This document shows, piece by piece, positions 8,268-17,451 of a stretch of DNA of 48,256 bases. Both the position numbers and the translations under genes were made by a program. The DNA comes from an archaeon (GTDB lineage: Archaea > Aenigmatarchaeota > Aenigmatarchaeia > QMZP01 > JAFGSV01). A model generated the notes under the pieces. That model was not told the origin of the DNA and searched no databases. It saw only the letters and a program-made list of their open reading frames with translations. The stretch spans positions 1 to 48,256 of the forward strand of contig JANQNF010000024.1 of NCBI GenBank assembly GCA_028279705.1, written 5' to 3'. Position 1 is the first letter of the stretch, and each line of letters opens with the position of its first letter.

Positions 8268-10721
8268 CTATTTCTTTTTTCCAACGAAATTCTGTAGCGA
8301 GTACTGGGTTTCGCCTTCGGAAACCACGTCGTCCTCCGTGTAGCCGAGTGCAGAGAGTATCCTCATTGCTGCAGGAACTACCTGATTATTGATATAGTAT
8401 TCGGGATCGTAGTTTTCTGCATCTTCGGACGGCTCGGCCCTTTCCGAAATGCTCCCGCTGCCCTTCGTTATGACGTAGGCTATCACGGAGCCCTGTGCTA
8501 CCGTCCTTCCCCTTGATATGGATTTTCTGGCTGCAACGACGTGGGGGCTTATCTGCTCGTACTCTTTCAGGGGCCTTGTTATCTGCGTGTGTATTACGAG
8601 GTCGTCCATCGAGACTTTCCCCTTTTCTATCTTCTGGACAGCCCTTCTGACTGTCACCAGCGCGTCTTCTGGCGAATTGTCCCTTAGGATAGAAAGCAGA
8701 ACCTTTTCCTGCGTGTCTTTTGCAATTCCGGACCAGTCCCTTCGCACTATCTCAAGGCCGCGTATCGTTATCTCGCCGTCAGAGTCTATGAGCGCATATC
8801 TCTTCTTTGCAGCAAGGCCGGTCTTTGCTGGAACGAACAATCCTGACGTGTAAATGCCCTGGAACTCAAGCTCCATTGCGCCCGGAAGCGTCCGGTTGAC
8901 CTCGTCGAGGAGCTCAAGCGATTCCTTCTTGCTTTTCACTTTTACAAAGAGCGAATCGGTGTCACCGTAAACGACTTCATGTCCCATCTTTTCAGCCTTC
9001 CTTATGACCTTCTGTATGTAATACCTTCCCCATGCGGTTATGCTCTGCGCACAAACCCTCGAGTACCATCTGGACCCTGCGTACCCGTAATAGCCATAAC
9101 TTGCATTGGCAAGAATCTTGAGCGCGTACTGGCGGCTGTTTGTTACCTTGTACTCGTCAGAGTCCTCGTCCATTTCTTGCATGGAAGCTTTCAGTTCCCT
9201 TCTCTTTTCGATGAGCTCCTTTACCGTTCCCGACACGAATCCCGGATGGGCCTTGCAGTAGTAGTAATCCTCACCTGGGACCTTGTTCGTCGGGCCCTTC
9301 TCTTCATCACCGCAGCACTGGCAGTACAGGGTCTCTGGAGAAATGTTGTGTGTTATCGTGATTGACGGATACAGCGATGCGAAGTCGAACAGTGCCAGCT
9401 TTTTGTGTATACCTTCCTTTGGCGGATATACGTACCCGCCGGTGTATGGGGCAGCCCTTCTCCTTATCTCCATCTCCTCGTACTTTGGACGGTTAGGTAT
9501 GATCTCATCCGCTTCGTATGCCTTCCTGACAAGCAGCCATTCTATGAGCTGGGAATACGTAAGCCTTGATGCGTCAAAAAGTGTCTGGCCAGCTATCCTG
9601 CACAATTCGAAAATCTGAGGCAGGAGTACCTTTGCAAGGGACACTGTCAGTTCGGAGTCTGTCATGCAGTACTTGACCAGCCTCTCAAGACCTTTACTTT
9701 CCTTCCACGCTTTCTGAAGTTCTTCCCATTCCATCTTGCGTTTCCCGCGTCCGATGATTTCCCTGGATACGTTGTCAAGGCTGAGCGATTCTGATGACAG
9801 AGTGTCTGATATTATGTTATCCACGAAGTTGTAGAGGTCAACATGCACGCGGCCTTCTATCCATGCTGAATAGAACTTCCCCCTTTTCTTGAATTTTAGC
9901 TCATTTCCGGTCCTTCCGATGACGACATGAAGGCCGTTTACCTTTGCCCTCTGAGATATCTTTTCAAAATCGAAACGGTCGCCGTTGTATGTCACTATTA
10001 TGTCAGGGTTCCTTCCCCTCACAACTTCGCACAGCCTCTTTAGAAGCTCCTTTTCATCACCCACGACTTCGAGGAAGTCCACGTCAGCCTTCTTGTAGCT
10101 TATGACTTTCTTGAATCCCCTGTTGTCCTTTATGGAAACCATTATCACCTTGTCAAGCTCTCCTTCCTCCACGAGTTCTATGTCTATTGCCATCATCGAC
10201 AGTTTTGGATATGCGTCTTCATGTACACTGGTTATGGATTCAGCATATATTGTCGAGAAACCATTCCCGGTGTCGCTTGCACCAGTCACATCTATCCAAG
10301 TCATCGGTATCATTTTCCTGTCCGTCATGTATCTTCTGAAGAACGTCACGGAATGCTCGTATTTTGCCTTGATCTCCTTCCATTCCTTTATATGATCACT
10401 GAACTTGGTGATGTCCACCGGCCTTGTCAGTGTGATCCTCATGAGATGCTTCTTCTTTCCGTAGAACTTCTTTTCAGCCAGTTCCACCTTCTCGGGCTTG
10501 TTTCCATCTACAATTAGTTCTGACAGCTTACTCTGCAGTTCACCGACTTCCTTCTCACCGGTGTCCTTTGCATACTCGACGTAAAAGTACGGCCTGAACG
10601 ACCTGTCGATAACAAGCACGGGTTCGTCTTTTTCTGTTTTGCACCAAATGTGCATGTCTGGCTTGTCAGGACTTTCCTGCTGGACATCGAGGATGAAAAG
10701 CCTGGTAGCGTTTTCGTCCAT
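8268..10721 (-). CDS. polB: Family B DNA polymerase
   Basis: 817 residues, replicative or repair DNA polymerase with 3'-5' proofreading. Exonuclease motifs are present in order: MAIDIE (Exo I), TYNGDRFDF (Exo II) and YCMTDSE (Exo III). Polymerase motifs follow: DFASLYPSI (motif A), KILANASYGYYG (motif B, with NA where NS is usual) and YGDTDS (motif C) with both catalytic Asp. The KKRYAL element is also intact. The N-terminal uracil-recognition region is present in length but I cannot confirm the pocket. A TATA box (TTTTAAATA on the minus strand) is about 20 bases from the ATG. Confidence 0.96.
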   Translation of the reverse strand: MDENATRLFILDVQQESPDKPDMHIWCKTEKDEPVLVIDRSFRPYFYVEYAKDTGEKEVGELQSKLSELIVDGNKPEKVELAEKKFYGKKKHLMRITLTRPVDITKFSDHIKEWKEIKAKYEHSVTFFRRYMTDRKMIPMTWIDVTGASDTGNGFSTIYAESITSVHEDAYPKLSMMAIDIELVEEGELDKVIMVSIKDNRGFKKVISYKKADVDFLEVVGDEKELLKRLCEVVRGRNPDIIVTYNGDRFDFEKISQRAKVNGLHVVIGRTGNELKFKKRGKFYSAWIEGRVHVDLYNFVDNIISDTLSSESLSLDNVSREIIGRGKRKMEWEELQKAWKESKGLERLVKYCMTDSELTVSLAKVLLPQIFELCRIAGQTLFDASRLTYSQLIEWLLVRKAYEADEIIPNRPKYEEMEIRRRAAPYTGGYVYPPKEGIHKKLALFDFASLYPSITITHNISPETLYCQCCGDEEKGPTNKVPGEDYYYCKAHPGFVSGTVKELIEKRRELKASMQEMDEDSDEYKVTNSRQYALKILANASYGYYGYAGSRWYSRVCAQSITAWGRYYIQKVIRKAEKMGHEVVYGDTDSLFVKVKSKKESLELLDEVNRTLPGAMELEFQGIYTSGLFVPAKTGLAAKKRYALIDSDGEITIRGLEIVRRDWSGIAKDTQEKVLLSILRDNSPEDALVTVRRAVQKIEKGKVSMDDLVIHTQITRPLKEYEQISPHVVAARKSISRGRTVAQGSVIAYVITKGSGSISERAEPSEDAENYDPEYYINNQVVPAAMRILSALGYTEDDVVSEGETQYSLQNFVGKKK

Positions 10722-10729
10722 GGTTAAGA

Positions 10730-10800
10730 ATTATTTCCTCTATTTAAAACTGATGGGCTTTATACACACGTTAAAGTCGGAGGAAATAATATTTTAAAAC
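10730..10800. promoter_or_regulatory. Divergent promoter region with an 11-base inverted repeat
   Basis: Two TATA boxes are visible: TATTTAAAAC (10741-10750, used leftward for polB) and ATTTTAAAAC (10791-10800, used rightward). ATTATTTCCTC at 10730-10740 and its exact complement GAGGAAATAAT at 10780-10790 flank the region, one downstream of the polB TATA box and one upstream of the other TATA box. Confidence 0.45.
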
Positions 10801-10819
10801 TTTCTTTCTCATATGGACT

Positions 10820-11029
10820 ATGGAAGAATTATACAGTGCTTTCATAATTATCGACACAGGAAAACCAGTATTGATACCGTACACTTCTGATCAAATGGGG
10901 AAGTATGGAGATGACATCCATGAAGGAAGCGTGGATGGCCATGAAATAATAGCATACATGTCTGCGGGTCTTTTATCTGACAAGCTACTCTTCGATGAAA
11001 CCATAAAAAAATTCAACATCGGAAGATAG
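10820..11029 (+). CDS. Small hypothetical protein
   Basis: 69 residues, acidic, with a strand-rich start (AFIIIDTGKPVLIPY) and a helical end. No membrane segment or known motif. The TATA box at 10791-10800 fits a leaderless start at this ATG. It ends three bases before the convergent PanK stop. I do not recognise it; promoter placement and coding-like residue use support a real gene. Confidence 0.5.
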   Translation: MEELYSAFIIIDTGKPVLIPYTSDQMGKYGDDIHEGSVDGHEIIAYMSAGLLSDKLLFDETIKKFNIGR

Positions 11030-11032
11030 AAC

Positions 11033-11809
11033 TCACAATGCCGCCCCGATAGCTGCGCAGTACTCCGCATTTTTTGGGAATTCAGCTTTTCCTCCCATCA
11101 TTTTCACAGTGTATGAAATCCTTTTCTTGACCACGCTGTTCAGTGCAACTCTGCCGCACATAAGCATACAATTTTCCTGGTTGATGGTTTTTGCAGCAAA
11201 ATAGGACATCGATCCTATTGTCTCACCGATCATCTTCAGCAGGCTGTGCGATGTTTCGTTTTTACCCCATCTCCTGCATGCCTTGCCGAAGTTTGACGCA
11301 GTTGCGCTTCCCGGGATCTTTCCTATGCCTGAACCGACTATATCATTGACTGTTAGGTCCATTTTCCCCTTTCCTTTCAGTGCGAGCTTTTCAGCACCTT
11401 CGGGATCCTTGCCGATCATCAGAAGCGAGAGCCCTTTCACCGTACCGCCGCCGATACCGGTCCCGCCAAGGTGCCTTGATTTGCCGTTCTTGACAGAAAC
11501 GAATGCCGTTCCGGTCCCGATGCTTGCAACGAAAAGGTTCTTCTTTCCCGAAATGTACATCCCGCCCTTTCCGATTGCAGAGATCTCACCGACTTTCCTG
11601 TATGGTGCCGGGAATGAACCTATCTTCCTTGCGCCACCGCCAGTGAAGACGACACGAAGTTTCTTTTTGGATTTTTCACAAAGGCAGTCGTAGCACATTA
11701 GGGCGTGCTTTTTTTCACCGCCTTCGACAGTGCACTTTGCAACAATCCTTTTTCCATCTAGCACTATTCCCTGAGTATTAGTCCCGCCGATGTCTATCCC
11801 GGCAATCAT
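11033..11809 (-). CDS. coaW: Type II pantothenate kinase-like protein
   Basis: 258 residues of the ASKHA fold. GIDIGGTNTQG is the first phosphate loop, VASIGTGTAF the second, and GGTGIGGGTVKGL is the hallmark of type II (Staphylococcus CoaW / eukaryotic) pantothenate kinases. The product of that reaction is 4'-phosphopantothenate, the first step to CoA. Most archaea instead use pantoate kinase with phosphopantothenate synthetase, so this is uncommon. It starts directly after the stop of the OPT transporter gene, which suggests uptake and phosphorylation of one substrate. A general sugar kinase or BadF-type ATPase is the alternative. Confidence 0.75.
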   Translation of the reverse strand: MIAGIDIGGTNTQGIVLDGKRIVAKCTVEGGEKKHALMCYDCLCEKSKKKLRVVFTGGGARKIGSFPAPYRKVGEISAIGKGGMYISGKKNLFVASIGTGTAFVSVKNGKSRHLGGTGIGGGTVKGLSLLMIGKDPEGAEKLALKGKGKMDLTVNDIVGSGIGKIPGSATASNFGKACRRWGKNETSHSLLKMIGETIGSMSYFAAKTINQENCMLMCGRVALNSVVKKRISYTVKMMGGKAEFPKNAEYCAAIGAAL

Positions 11810-13555
11810 CTACTGCAGCCTTTTCATTTTCCAGAGGACAAGCGTTGCGATCAACACTGCCCCGAATATAGAAAACATCGCGGAGTTATATATCGATGGG
11901 GAGACGCCTGCGACGAAAAGAGCCTTGGTCAGGAGCCCTGCAATGCCTTCCCCTCCCATCACTCCGGCAGCTGTTATTATACCCGCCGCGGTAAAGATCC
12001 CGGCCTTCTTCTTGTCGGTTAAGTATCTTATGGCACCGCCGATTGCAAGGAGTATGCCAAGAACTGTCCCCAGGAAGAGTCCTATACCGAAGACCATGGG
12101 AATCACGGGAGCCTTCTTCTTTGTCAGCGTTTCAAGGACTACCCATACGAATGATATTCCAAAACCAATGAAGAATGCCCACGGATGAGCAAATCCCGAT
12201 ATGGACCCGGCGACCATCTGCGCCTGCGGTGCGGGCATGGATGCTGTGAAGAATTCACCGGAGTAGGCGTCCACTATCATACCCAGGACGAATGGTGCGA
12301 GAAGGCCTGCTACTATGACTGCTATCAGGTCGACTTTTATTATGTCCTTTGCCCTTGTCCCGATTATCTTTGCGGACTTGTAGTCGTGGCCGATGTCACC
12401 TGCTATTGCCGCGGCGATTGATACGAAACATACGACAAGGAATGCTGAAACGAAGTCAAGCTGAAGCCCTGCCAGCGCGAAAAGGCCTATTGCGAGGAGG
12501 CCTATGATTATCCCGAACTGTTCAAGCGGGTCTATGTCGGTTTCTCCTGTCATCATGCCGGCTACGCTTACCATTATCCATACGCCTGCTACTGCTATCA
12601 GCGCTGCCACGGGATTCATGCCCGCAAGCGATATTGCGACGAATGCTACTGCCGAAAAGAGCGGCGTGTGCTTGGTGTACCAGGGCATGTCCTTTCTCAT
12701 GAACATGGGTGCAAATATCTTTCTTGCCCTTGGAAGCACGTACGAAACGAAGAATCCTATGCCCGCGCCTATCACCATCCCCATGCCGGCATTCTGCATG
12801 ATCCCCGGACTTACATCTGCTGCGACGACTCCTGTTGCTGCAAGTGCGGGAATGAGTATGATCCATCCAAGAAGCGATCCACCGAACCACGAGTTGATCG
12901 AAGCCTTTGGTCCAAGGAGATAACCTATACCCACTGCAAGGGGCATTGGGTAAAGTGCAAGCGTGAGGCCGATCTCAGGCATCAGCGGCAGTGCCCATCC
13001 TGCCGGGAAGAACATTTCCCTTAAGAGGACGAATATGCCGGTAAGCGAGAGTGCGACAGCGAGGAACAGCGTGCTCTTCCCTATTTTCGATTCGGCTTTT
13101 ATGACTTCTGCACCGGCTGTCCCGCTCGGGTAGGGAAGGTTTTCTTCCTCGACGAAGATTCTTCTCAGTGGAACCGAAAGTAGCACGCCCATGATTCCCG
13201 CAGTGACACAGACTACTGCAAGGCTCGCTGCGCCTGGCATGGTGACGCCCATGCCCTGTGACTGCAGGTAAAGTATTCCCGGTATGGTGAATACAACGCC
13301 TGATGCGAGAAGTCCTCCTATGGTTCCCCCCGCCTGCGCCACGTTCATCTCATGACTGGTCGCCTTCCCAGAAAACCTTGCGACTATCTGCAGCAGTGCG
13401 CCTGCAGCGACAGCACTGAATATTATGGGCCATGGAAGCGCGCCAATCTTTAGCGCGATGTAGCTTGAAACTATCAAAAGGAATACGGTCAGAATGACAG
13501 CGATTGTGCAGGATCTTATCGTAAAACCGTTATTTCCCTTTTCCTCTGGATGCAT
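11810..13555 (-). CDS. OPT-family oligopeptide transporter
   Basis: About 581 residues from the ATG at 13555, which has GGTGGGATTG just upstream; an ATG at 13594 is less likely. It has some 14-16 hydrophobic helices rich in Gly and Ala. Features like those of the OPT family are an early GALPWP, NVAQAGGTIGG near residue 75, and LPYPSGTAGAEVIKA near 140. Members import peptides, siderophores or related small molecules with protons. The gene abuts the pantothenate kinase gene with no spacer, which could mean that a CoA precursor or peptide-linked compound is imported. The substrate cannot be read from sequence. Confidence 0.88.
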   Translation of the reverse strand: MHPEEKGNNGFTIRSCTIAVILTVFLLIVSSYIALKIGALPWPIIFSAVAAGALLQIVARFSGKATSHEMNVAQAGGTIGGLLASGVVFTIPGILYLQSQGMGVTMPGAASLAVVCVTAGIMGVLLSVPLRRIFVEEENLPYPSGTAGAEVIKAESKIGKSTLFLAVALSLTGIFVLLREMFFPAGWALPLMPEIGLTLALYPMPLAVGIGYLLGPKASINSWFGGSLLGWIILIPALAATGVVAADVSPGIMQNAGMGMVIGAGIGFFVSYVLPRARKIFAPMFMRKDMPWYTKHTPLFSAVAFVAISLAGMNPVAALIAVAGVWIMVSVAGMMTGETDIDPLEQFGIIIGLLAIGLFALAGLQLDFVSAFLVVCFVSIAAAIAGDIGHDYKSAKIIGTRAKDIIKVDLIAVIVAGLLAPFVLGMIVDAYSGEFFTASMPAPQAQMVAGSISGFAHPWAFFIGFGISFVWVVLETLTKKKAPVIPMVFGIGLFLGTVLGILLAIGGAIRYLTDKKKAGIFTAAGIITAAGVMGGEGIAGLLTKALFVAGVSPSIYNSAMFSIFGAVLIATLVLWKMKRLQ

Positions 13556-13667
13556 CAATCCCACCAAACTACTGTTTAAACATAGAGTCATCACTGGTCT
13601 TAAATATCTTTAGCAATCTACTCGACAATGTGTTAACCCTTTAAATCTGATGTTTCAAACACTAACA

Positions 13668-14966
13668 ATGGAAGAATACGAGAATTTCGACGACGAATTC
13701 TCAATGGAAATGGGAAGCTTTGAGATGAAGCAGGTCAGGGATTTCGACCGCATATTCAAGGTCGAGGGCGGCGGTTCCTTTGCGCAGCATCCGTGCCTGC
13801 ATGACGGCAAGATTTACGTCGGTTGCATGGACAGGAACGTTTACTGCATTGACGCCGCTACAGGCGAACTGGTCTGGAAGTTCACTGCAGACGGAGGTTT
13901 CGTTCCGGCATCGCCGATCATAAGCGATGGTATACTTTACATAGGGTGCTATGACCACAACTTCTATGCACTTGACGCGGGAACCGGTGAAATGTTATGG
14001 AAATTCAGGACAGATGACAAGAACACCGGGACAGCTGTCGTCGATAAAGGCATGGTATACTTTGGCTCAAATGATTACAACATATACTGCCTTGATGCTA
14101 GGTCAGGGAATCTCATATGGAAATTCAGGACACAAGGTGAAGTTCCGTCCATGCCGACTGTCCATGGGAACGTGTTGCTTTGCGGATCTTACGACAGGTT
14201 CCTTTACTGCCTCGACAAGCGTACGGGTGCGCTCGCGTGGAAGTGCGAGACCCAGGGTAACATATACCACGAATGGGTCCTTACAGTACACGACGGCATA
14301 GTCTACCTGCCGTCTTTTGACAATATGCTCAGGGCAGTCGATCTAGAGACCGGAAGTGTTTTATGGAAGTACAAGACAGGCAGCTATGGTGGAATGCATT
14401 CGAGTCCTCTCCTTCATAGTGACAGGCTGTTTGCCGTCAACAGGGAGGGCATGCTCCACGCACTCACAATGGACGGAAGTACGATCTGGAAGTTTAGGAT
14501 AAACAACGCCATGACGCTAATCGAGATCAATGGGGACAGGATATATTTCGGTTCAGAAGACCAGAACGTTTACTGCGTCGATATAGAGAACGGGAAACTC
14601 ATGTGGAAGTACCAGACCCAGGGGCAGACTTGGTGGAAGCCCACGGTTGATGAAGCCAGGGTTTACTTCTCAAGCTTCGACTGTCACATATACTGCCTTG
14701 ACAAGAGCACACAGGAACTCCTGTGGAAGTTCCGCGGACAGGGAGCGCCTTCGAAGTGGCCGCCGCCTTTCGAAAGCTACGAGCTCGTGGTCAGGGAGCA
14801 GATCGACACGGAAACTGATGACGAAACCGGAAGAAAGACCTATGAGATTGAGGGACTTGATGAAGAGAACACAAGCGAGTACCAAAGCAGGATAACTTAC
14901 CAGATATCCACGCAGTATTCATCCAAAGGCAAGTACCAGATCGATTCCCGCGAGGAAGAGTTCTAG
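13668..14966 (+). CDS. Cytosolic PQQ-like beta-propeller repeat protein
   Basis: About 432 residues with eight blades of the type YCIDAATGELVWKF, spaced near 40 residues. No signal peptide is present, so it is probably cytosolic, unlike PQQ dehydrogenases. The first 30 residues are acidic and contain FEMKQVRDFDRIFKV. The last 30 carry NTSEYQSRITYQ and GKYQID, nearly identical to the end of its paralogue at 30428-31727. TTTAAATC at 13641-13648 is the right distance for a leaderless start at this ATG; an ATG at 13650 is also in frame. Repeats of this kind act as scaffolds (BamB, for example); the partner is unknown. The last four bases overlap the convergent endonuclease gene. Confidence 0.85.
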   Translation: MEEYENFDDEFSMEMGSFEMKQVRDFDRIFKVEGGGSFAQHPCLHDGKIYVGCMDRNVYCIDAATGELVWKFTADGGFVPASPIISDGILYIGCYDHNFYALDAGTGEMLWKFRTDDKNTGTAVVDKGMVYFGSNDYNIYCLDARSGNLIWKFRTQGEVPSMPTVHGNVLLCGSYDRFLYCLDKRTGALAWKCETQGNIYHEWVLTVHDGIVYLPSFDNMLRAVDLETGSVLWKYKTGSYGGMHSSPLLHSDRLFAVNREGMLHALTMDGSTIWKFRINNAMTLIEINGDRIYFGSEDQNVYCVDIENGKLMWKYQTQGQTWWKPTVDEARVYFSSFDCHIYCLDKSTQELLWKFRGQGAPSKWPPPFESYELVVREQIDTETDDETGRKTYEIEGLDEENTSEYQSRITYQISTQYSSKGKYQIDSREEEF

Positions 14967-16156
14967 GGCCTTAACCATTCGATCTCGTAGTAGTCGAACT
15001 TTGCGTCCTTAAGCTTAATCTTATTGAGCGCGTAGTATGTTATCGCAGTTTCCCTGTCTGTTATCGAAAGTATGAGATTGAGGTTCATGGCTTCGGCCTT
15101 TTTCAAAAGTGATGCGAGCTCGACGCCTCCGATATGCTCCTCCTCGCTCACTGCTGCAAGTAGGTACCTCGGCCCGTCCTTTGGAGTTTCCCTTACCCAG
15201 TCCTTTCCTTTCTTCTTTCGCCTGTATGCAGCGAAGTCTGCCGGGTAATCGACGTAGTCCTTGTCTGTTAGTTTTGGCATTCCCAGTATGAACGTCTTCT
15301 TTACACCGTGTGCCACTCTCACAGCTCTTGCCCATTCAGATACGAGCAGCTTCTCCTCCTTTGGGAACACATGGAGTACGTGCTTTGAGTGCACCCACTT
15401 GCCTCCGTCGGAACCCTTCGCAGGAGATGCGCCCGGGAAGTATATCCTGAAGTGCGTTCCGAACTTGAAGCCAGTCTTTACTATGTAACCGTTTAGGCGC
15501 CAGTCTACGTATGCTTGGTACATGGTCTTTGCAAATTCCCTTCTCCTTGCGATTTCACCCATTATATTCTTGGAACTCGTTTCCTTGCTCTTAGCCGTGT
15601 CGAATACCCTGAGGCCGAAATGTTCAGAAAGCAGCATGACCTCAAAGAAGTTCAGCTTGAGTACGCTTCCCCTTTCCTGCTTGTAGACGCCTATCTGGCC
15701 CAGCCACCAGTCGCTGAATAATTCCCTGCTGAGCTTTTGGTCATCAAGCACGCCCATTGCCGAGGTTGAATCCCACACGACCTTGGCTTTGAGCTTCTTC
15801 AGAGACATTTCACTTGAAGGATACTTCTTTACCTGGCTGCTCCTGCTCTGGCCTTTTGTTGTCTTGTCAGCCCTTCTTATTATGAGACCGCGGTCCCTCC
15901 AGTCCCTGTAGGCATTGTACTTTATCATGAGCCTTGGATCTTTTGGAGCATAAGCTGCGAGCACTTCCTCAAAACCCATGGCCTTCCCGTTATGGTTCAC
16001 CGTACCGTTTTGGAGGTCTATTATGTACAGCGCCTCCTCCGGGGTGAGCCACAGCGTTTTTCCGTCCTGCTCACCGAAAGAGTTATTCCTTAGCCTGTCT
16101 GCGTCCTCGCCTTCTGCCCACAGTCCTTTCTTTTGATCGAACTTAACTTCCATCAT
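14963..16156 (-). CDS. endA: tRNA-splicing endonuclease, three-unit (epsilon2-like) form
   Basis: About 397 residues. The enzyme cuts bulge-helix-bulge motifs at exon-intron junctions of pre-tRNA. Residues 1-95 look like a degenerate N-terminal unit (LWLTPEEALYIID and a YNAYRDWRDRGLIIRRA that mirrors the catalytic unit). Residues 115-305 hold the catalytic unit: AYVDWRLNGYIVKTGFKFG, then THFRIYFPG with the active His and Tyr, and HSKHVLHVF with the active Lys. Residues 310-397 form a C-terminal beta-type unit. Euryarchaeal alpha2 chains have two units and about 350 residues, so length and order fit the epsilon2 enzyme of ARMAN archaea, which has relaxed specificity. That fits the unusual introns in this window. 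GGTGAG precedes the ATG at 16156; GTG at 16165 is possible. Confidence 0.9.
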   Translation of the reverse strand: MMEVKFDQKKGLWAEGEDADRLRNNSFGEQDGKTLWLTPEEALYIIDLQNGTVNHNGKAMGFEEVLAAYAPKDPRLMIKYNAYRDWRDRGLIIRRADKTTKGQSRSSQVKKYPSSEMSLKKLKAKVVWDSTSAMGVLDDQKLSRELFSDWWLGQIGVYKQERGSVLKLNFFEVMLLSEHFGLRVFDTAKSKETSSKNIMGEIARRREFAKTMYQAYVDWRLNGYIVKTGFKFGTHFRIYFPGASPAKGSDGGKWVHSKHVLHVFPKEEKLLVSEWARAVRVAHGVKKTFILGMPKLTDKDYVDYPADFAAYRRKKKGKDWVRETPKDGPRYLLAAVSEEEHIGGVELASLLKKAEAMNLNLILSITDRETAITYYALNKIKLKDAKFDYYEIEWLRP

Positions 16157-16157
16157 G

Positions 16158-16991
16158 TCACTCACCGAATGCTCTTTTTATGGTGTCGAGCTTTTCGCCT
16201 TCCTGTGAAAGCGTGTATATCATCACACCGTCTGTATGTTGTTTGGCAAGGTTTATAAGCTGCCCGACGTATTCTGGGGACGTTGGATAGTCCTCAGACC
16301 ACGGCGTTGCGTAAATTCCCAGTATGATCTTCCCGTCGTATTTACTTTTGAGATTATTCAGTGCCGGGACAAGTATCGTGCTTTCATCATACTCACCGAC
16401 GGGAAAGTGCGTGTAGTAGAACTGGACCCCGTCGAAATGCCTGCTCCTCTTTGGGAAATACGGTGAATCAACATTCGTTGTGTATACAACCGGTATGAAC
16501 ATAAGGTCGGGACCGATTTCTTTTGCAGCAGACAATATGTTTTCCAGGTAGGAGTCTGTGAAGTACATGTAATCCACAAGGACATTATCTATGCTCCATG
16601 CCTTCAGGCGCTCGTGCTCGACTGAAAGCTCTGCTATACTCTTTGCAATTTTCACATAGTCGGTGTAGGCGGGATCGTATCTGCGTTCTTCTGCGAGTCC
16701 TGACGGTGGTACTATTGTGACCCATACGTCTATTCCCATTATTTCTGCTCTTGGAAGGAATTCTTTGAGCGTTTCCATGTCCTGTACAGTGTCACGAATG
16801 AGGAAGTTATAGGTGTTTGCGTTGGTTCCAGTCAGTCTCGATTCCAGTGCGGGGATGTTTACTTTCCCGTCAACTCTCGGCGCTGAATCGTAAAACGCCT
16901 TGATGAAGGTATCGCCTGAAAGTGACGATATCGATACCATTGATACCGCGATGATCGCAACAAGTGATGCTGCTGCAAAAACCTTTCTCAT
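16158..16991 (-). CDS. Secreted TIM-barrel-like protein, possibly a glycoside hydrolase relative
   Basis: 277 residues with a signal peptide at 1-26. The mature part alternates strands and helices: VWVTIVPPSG, WSIDNVLVDYMYF, MFIPVVYTT, FDGVQFYYTHF, ILGIYATPW and DGVMIYTLSQ. That resembles beta/alpha barrels of the glycoside-hydrolase superfamily. Acidic residues at strand ends (VLVDYM, FDGVQ) could be catalytic, but I cannot assign a family. Its stop is two bases from the endonuclease ATG, so the two are cotranscribed although functionally unrelated. Confidence 0.6.
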   Translation of the reverse strand: MRKVFAAASLVAIIAVSMVSISSLSGDTFIKAFYDSAPRVDGKVNIPALESRLTGTNANTYNFLIRDTVQDMETLKEFLPRAEIMGIDVWVTIVPPSGLAEERRYDPAYTDYVKIAKSIAELSVEHERLKAWSIDNVLVDYMYFTDSYLENILSAAKEIGPDLMFIPVVYTTNVDSPYFPKRSRHFDGVQFYYTHFPVGEYDESTILVPALNNLKSKYDGKIILGIYATPWSEDYPTSPEYVGQLINLAKQHTDGVMIYTLSQEGEKLDTIKRAFGE

Positions 16992-17031
16992 ACTTTAAAA
17001 TATGGTCAGTTAAATTAAATTAGGTGCTACA

Positions 17032-17451
17032 ATGGCAGACATGCGCATATACACAGACGGTGGGTCGAGAGGCAATCCAGGACCCGCGGCCTTTGCTTTG
17101 CTGATATACGATTCCAAGGGAAAGCTACTTGAGAGTCACAGCGAGTACATAGGCGAGAGTACAAACAACGTTGCCGAGTACAGGGGCATACTCAAGGCAC
17201 TCAAGATGGCAAGGAATCACGGAAAGGGCAAGGTGGTGTGTACCATGGACAGTGAACTTGTCATAATGCAGCTTTCTGGTAAGTACAAGGTAAAAAAGCC
17301 CCATCTCAGGGAACTTTATGAAATGGTGAAGAAAGAGGAAAAGAACTTCTCGTCCGTCGAATATACTCACGTTAGAAGGGAAGACGAGTACATCGCACTT
17401 GCGGACATGATGCTTAACAGGACTCTTGACAACGTCGGTGGCAGGAAATGA
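17032..17451 (+). CDS. rnhA: Ribonuclease HI
   Basis: 139 residues. It cleaves the RNA strand of RNA-DNA hybrids. The catalytic set is visible: YTDGGSRGNPGP (first Asp), NNVAEYRG (Glu), CTMDSELVIMQL (second Asp) and LADMM near the C-terminus (last Asp). The basic protrusion of E. coli RNase HI is absent, as in archaeal forms. Four bases overlap the next gene in ATGA. The divergent gene at 16991 is only 40 bases away. Confidence 0.93.
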   Translation: MADMRIYTDGGSRGNPGPAAFALLIYDSKGKLLESHSEYIGESTNNVAEYRGILKALKMARNHGKGKVVCTMDSELVIMQLSGKYKVKKPHLRELYEMVKKEEKNFSSVEYTHVRREDEYIALADMMLNRTLDNVGGRK

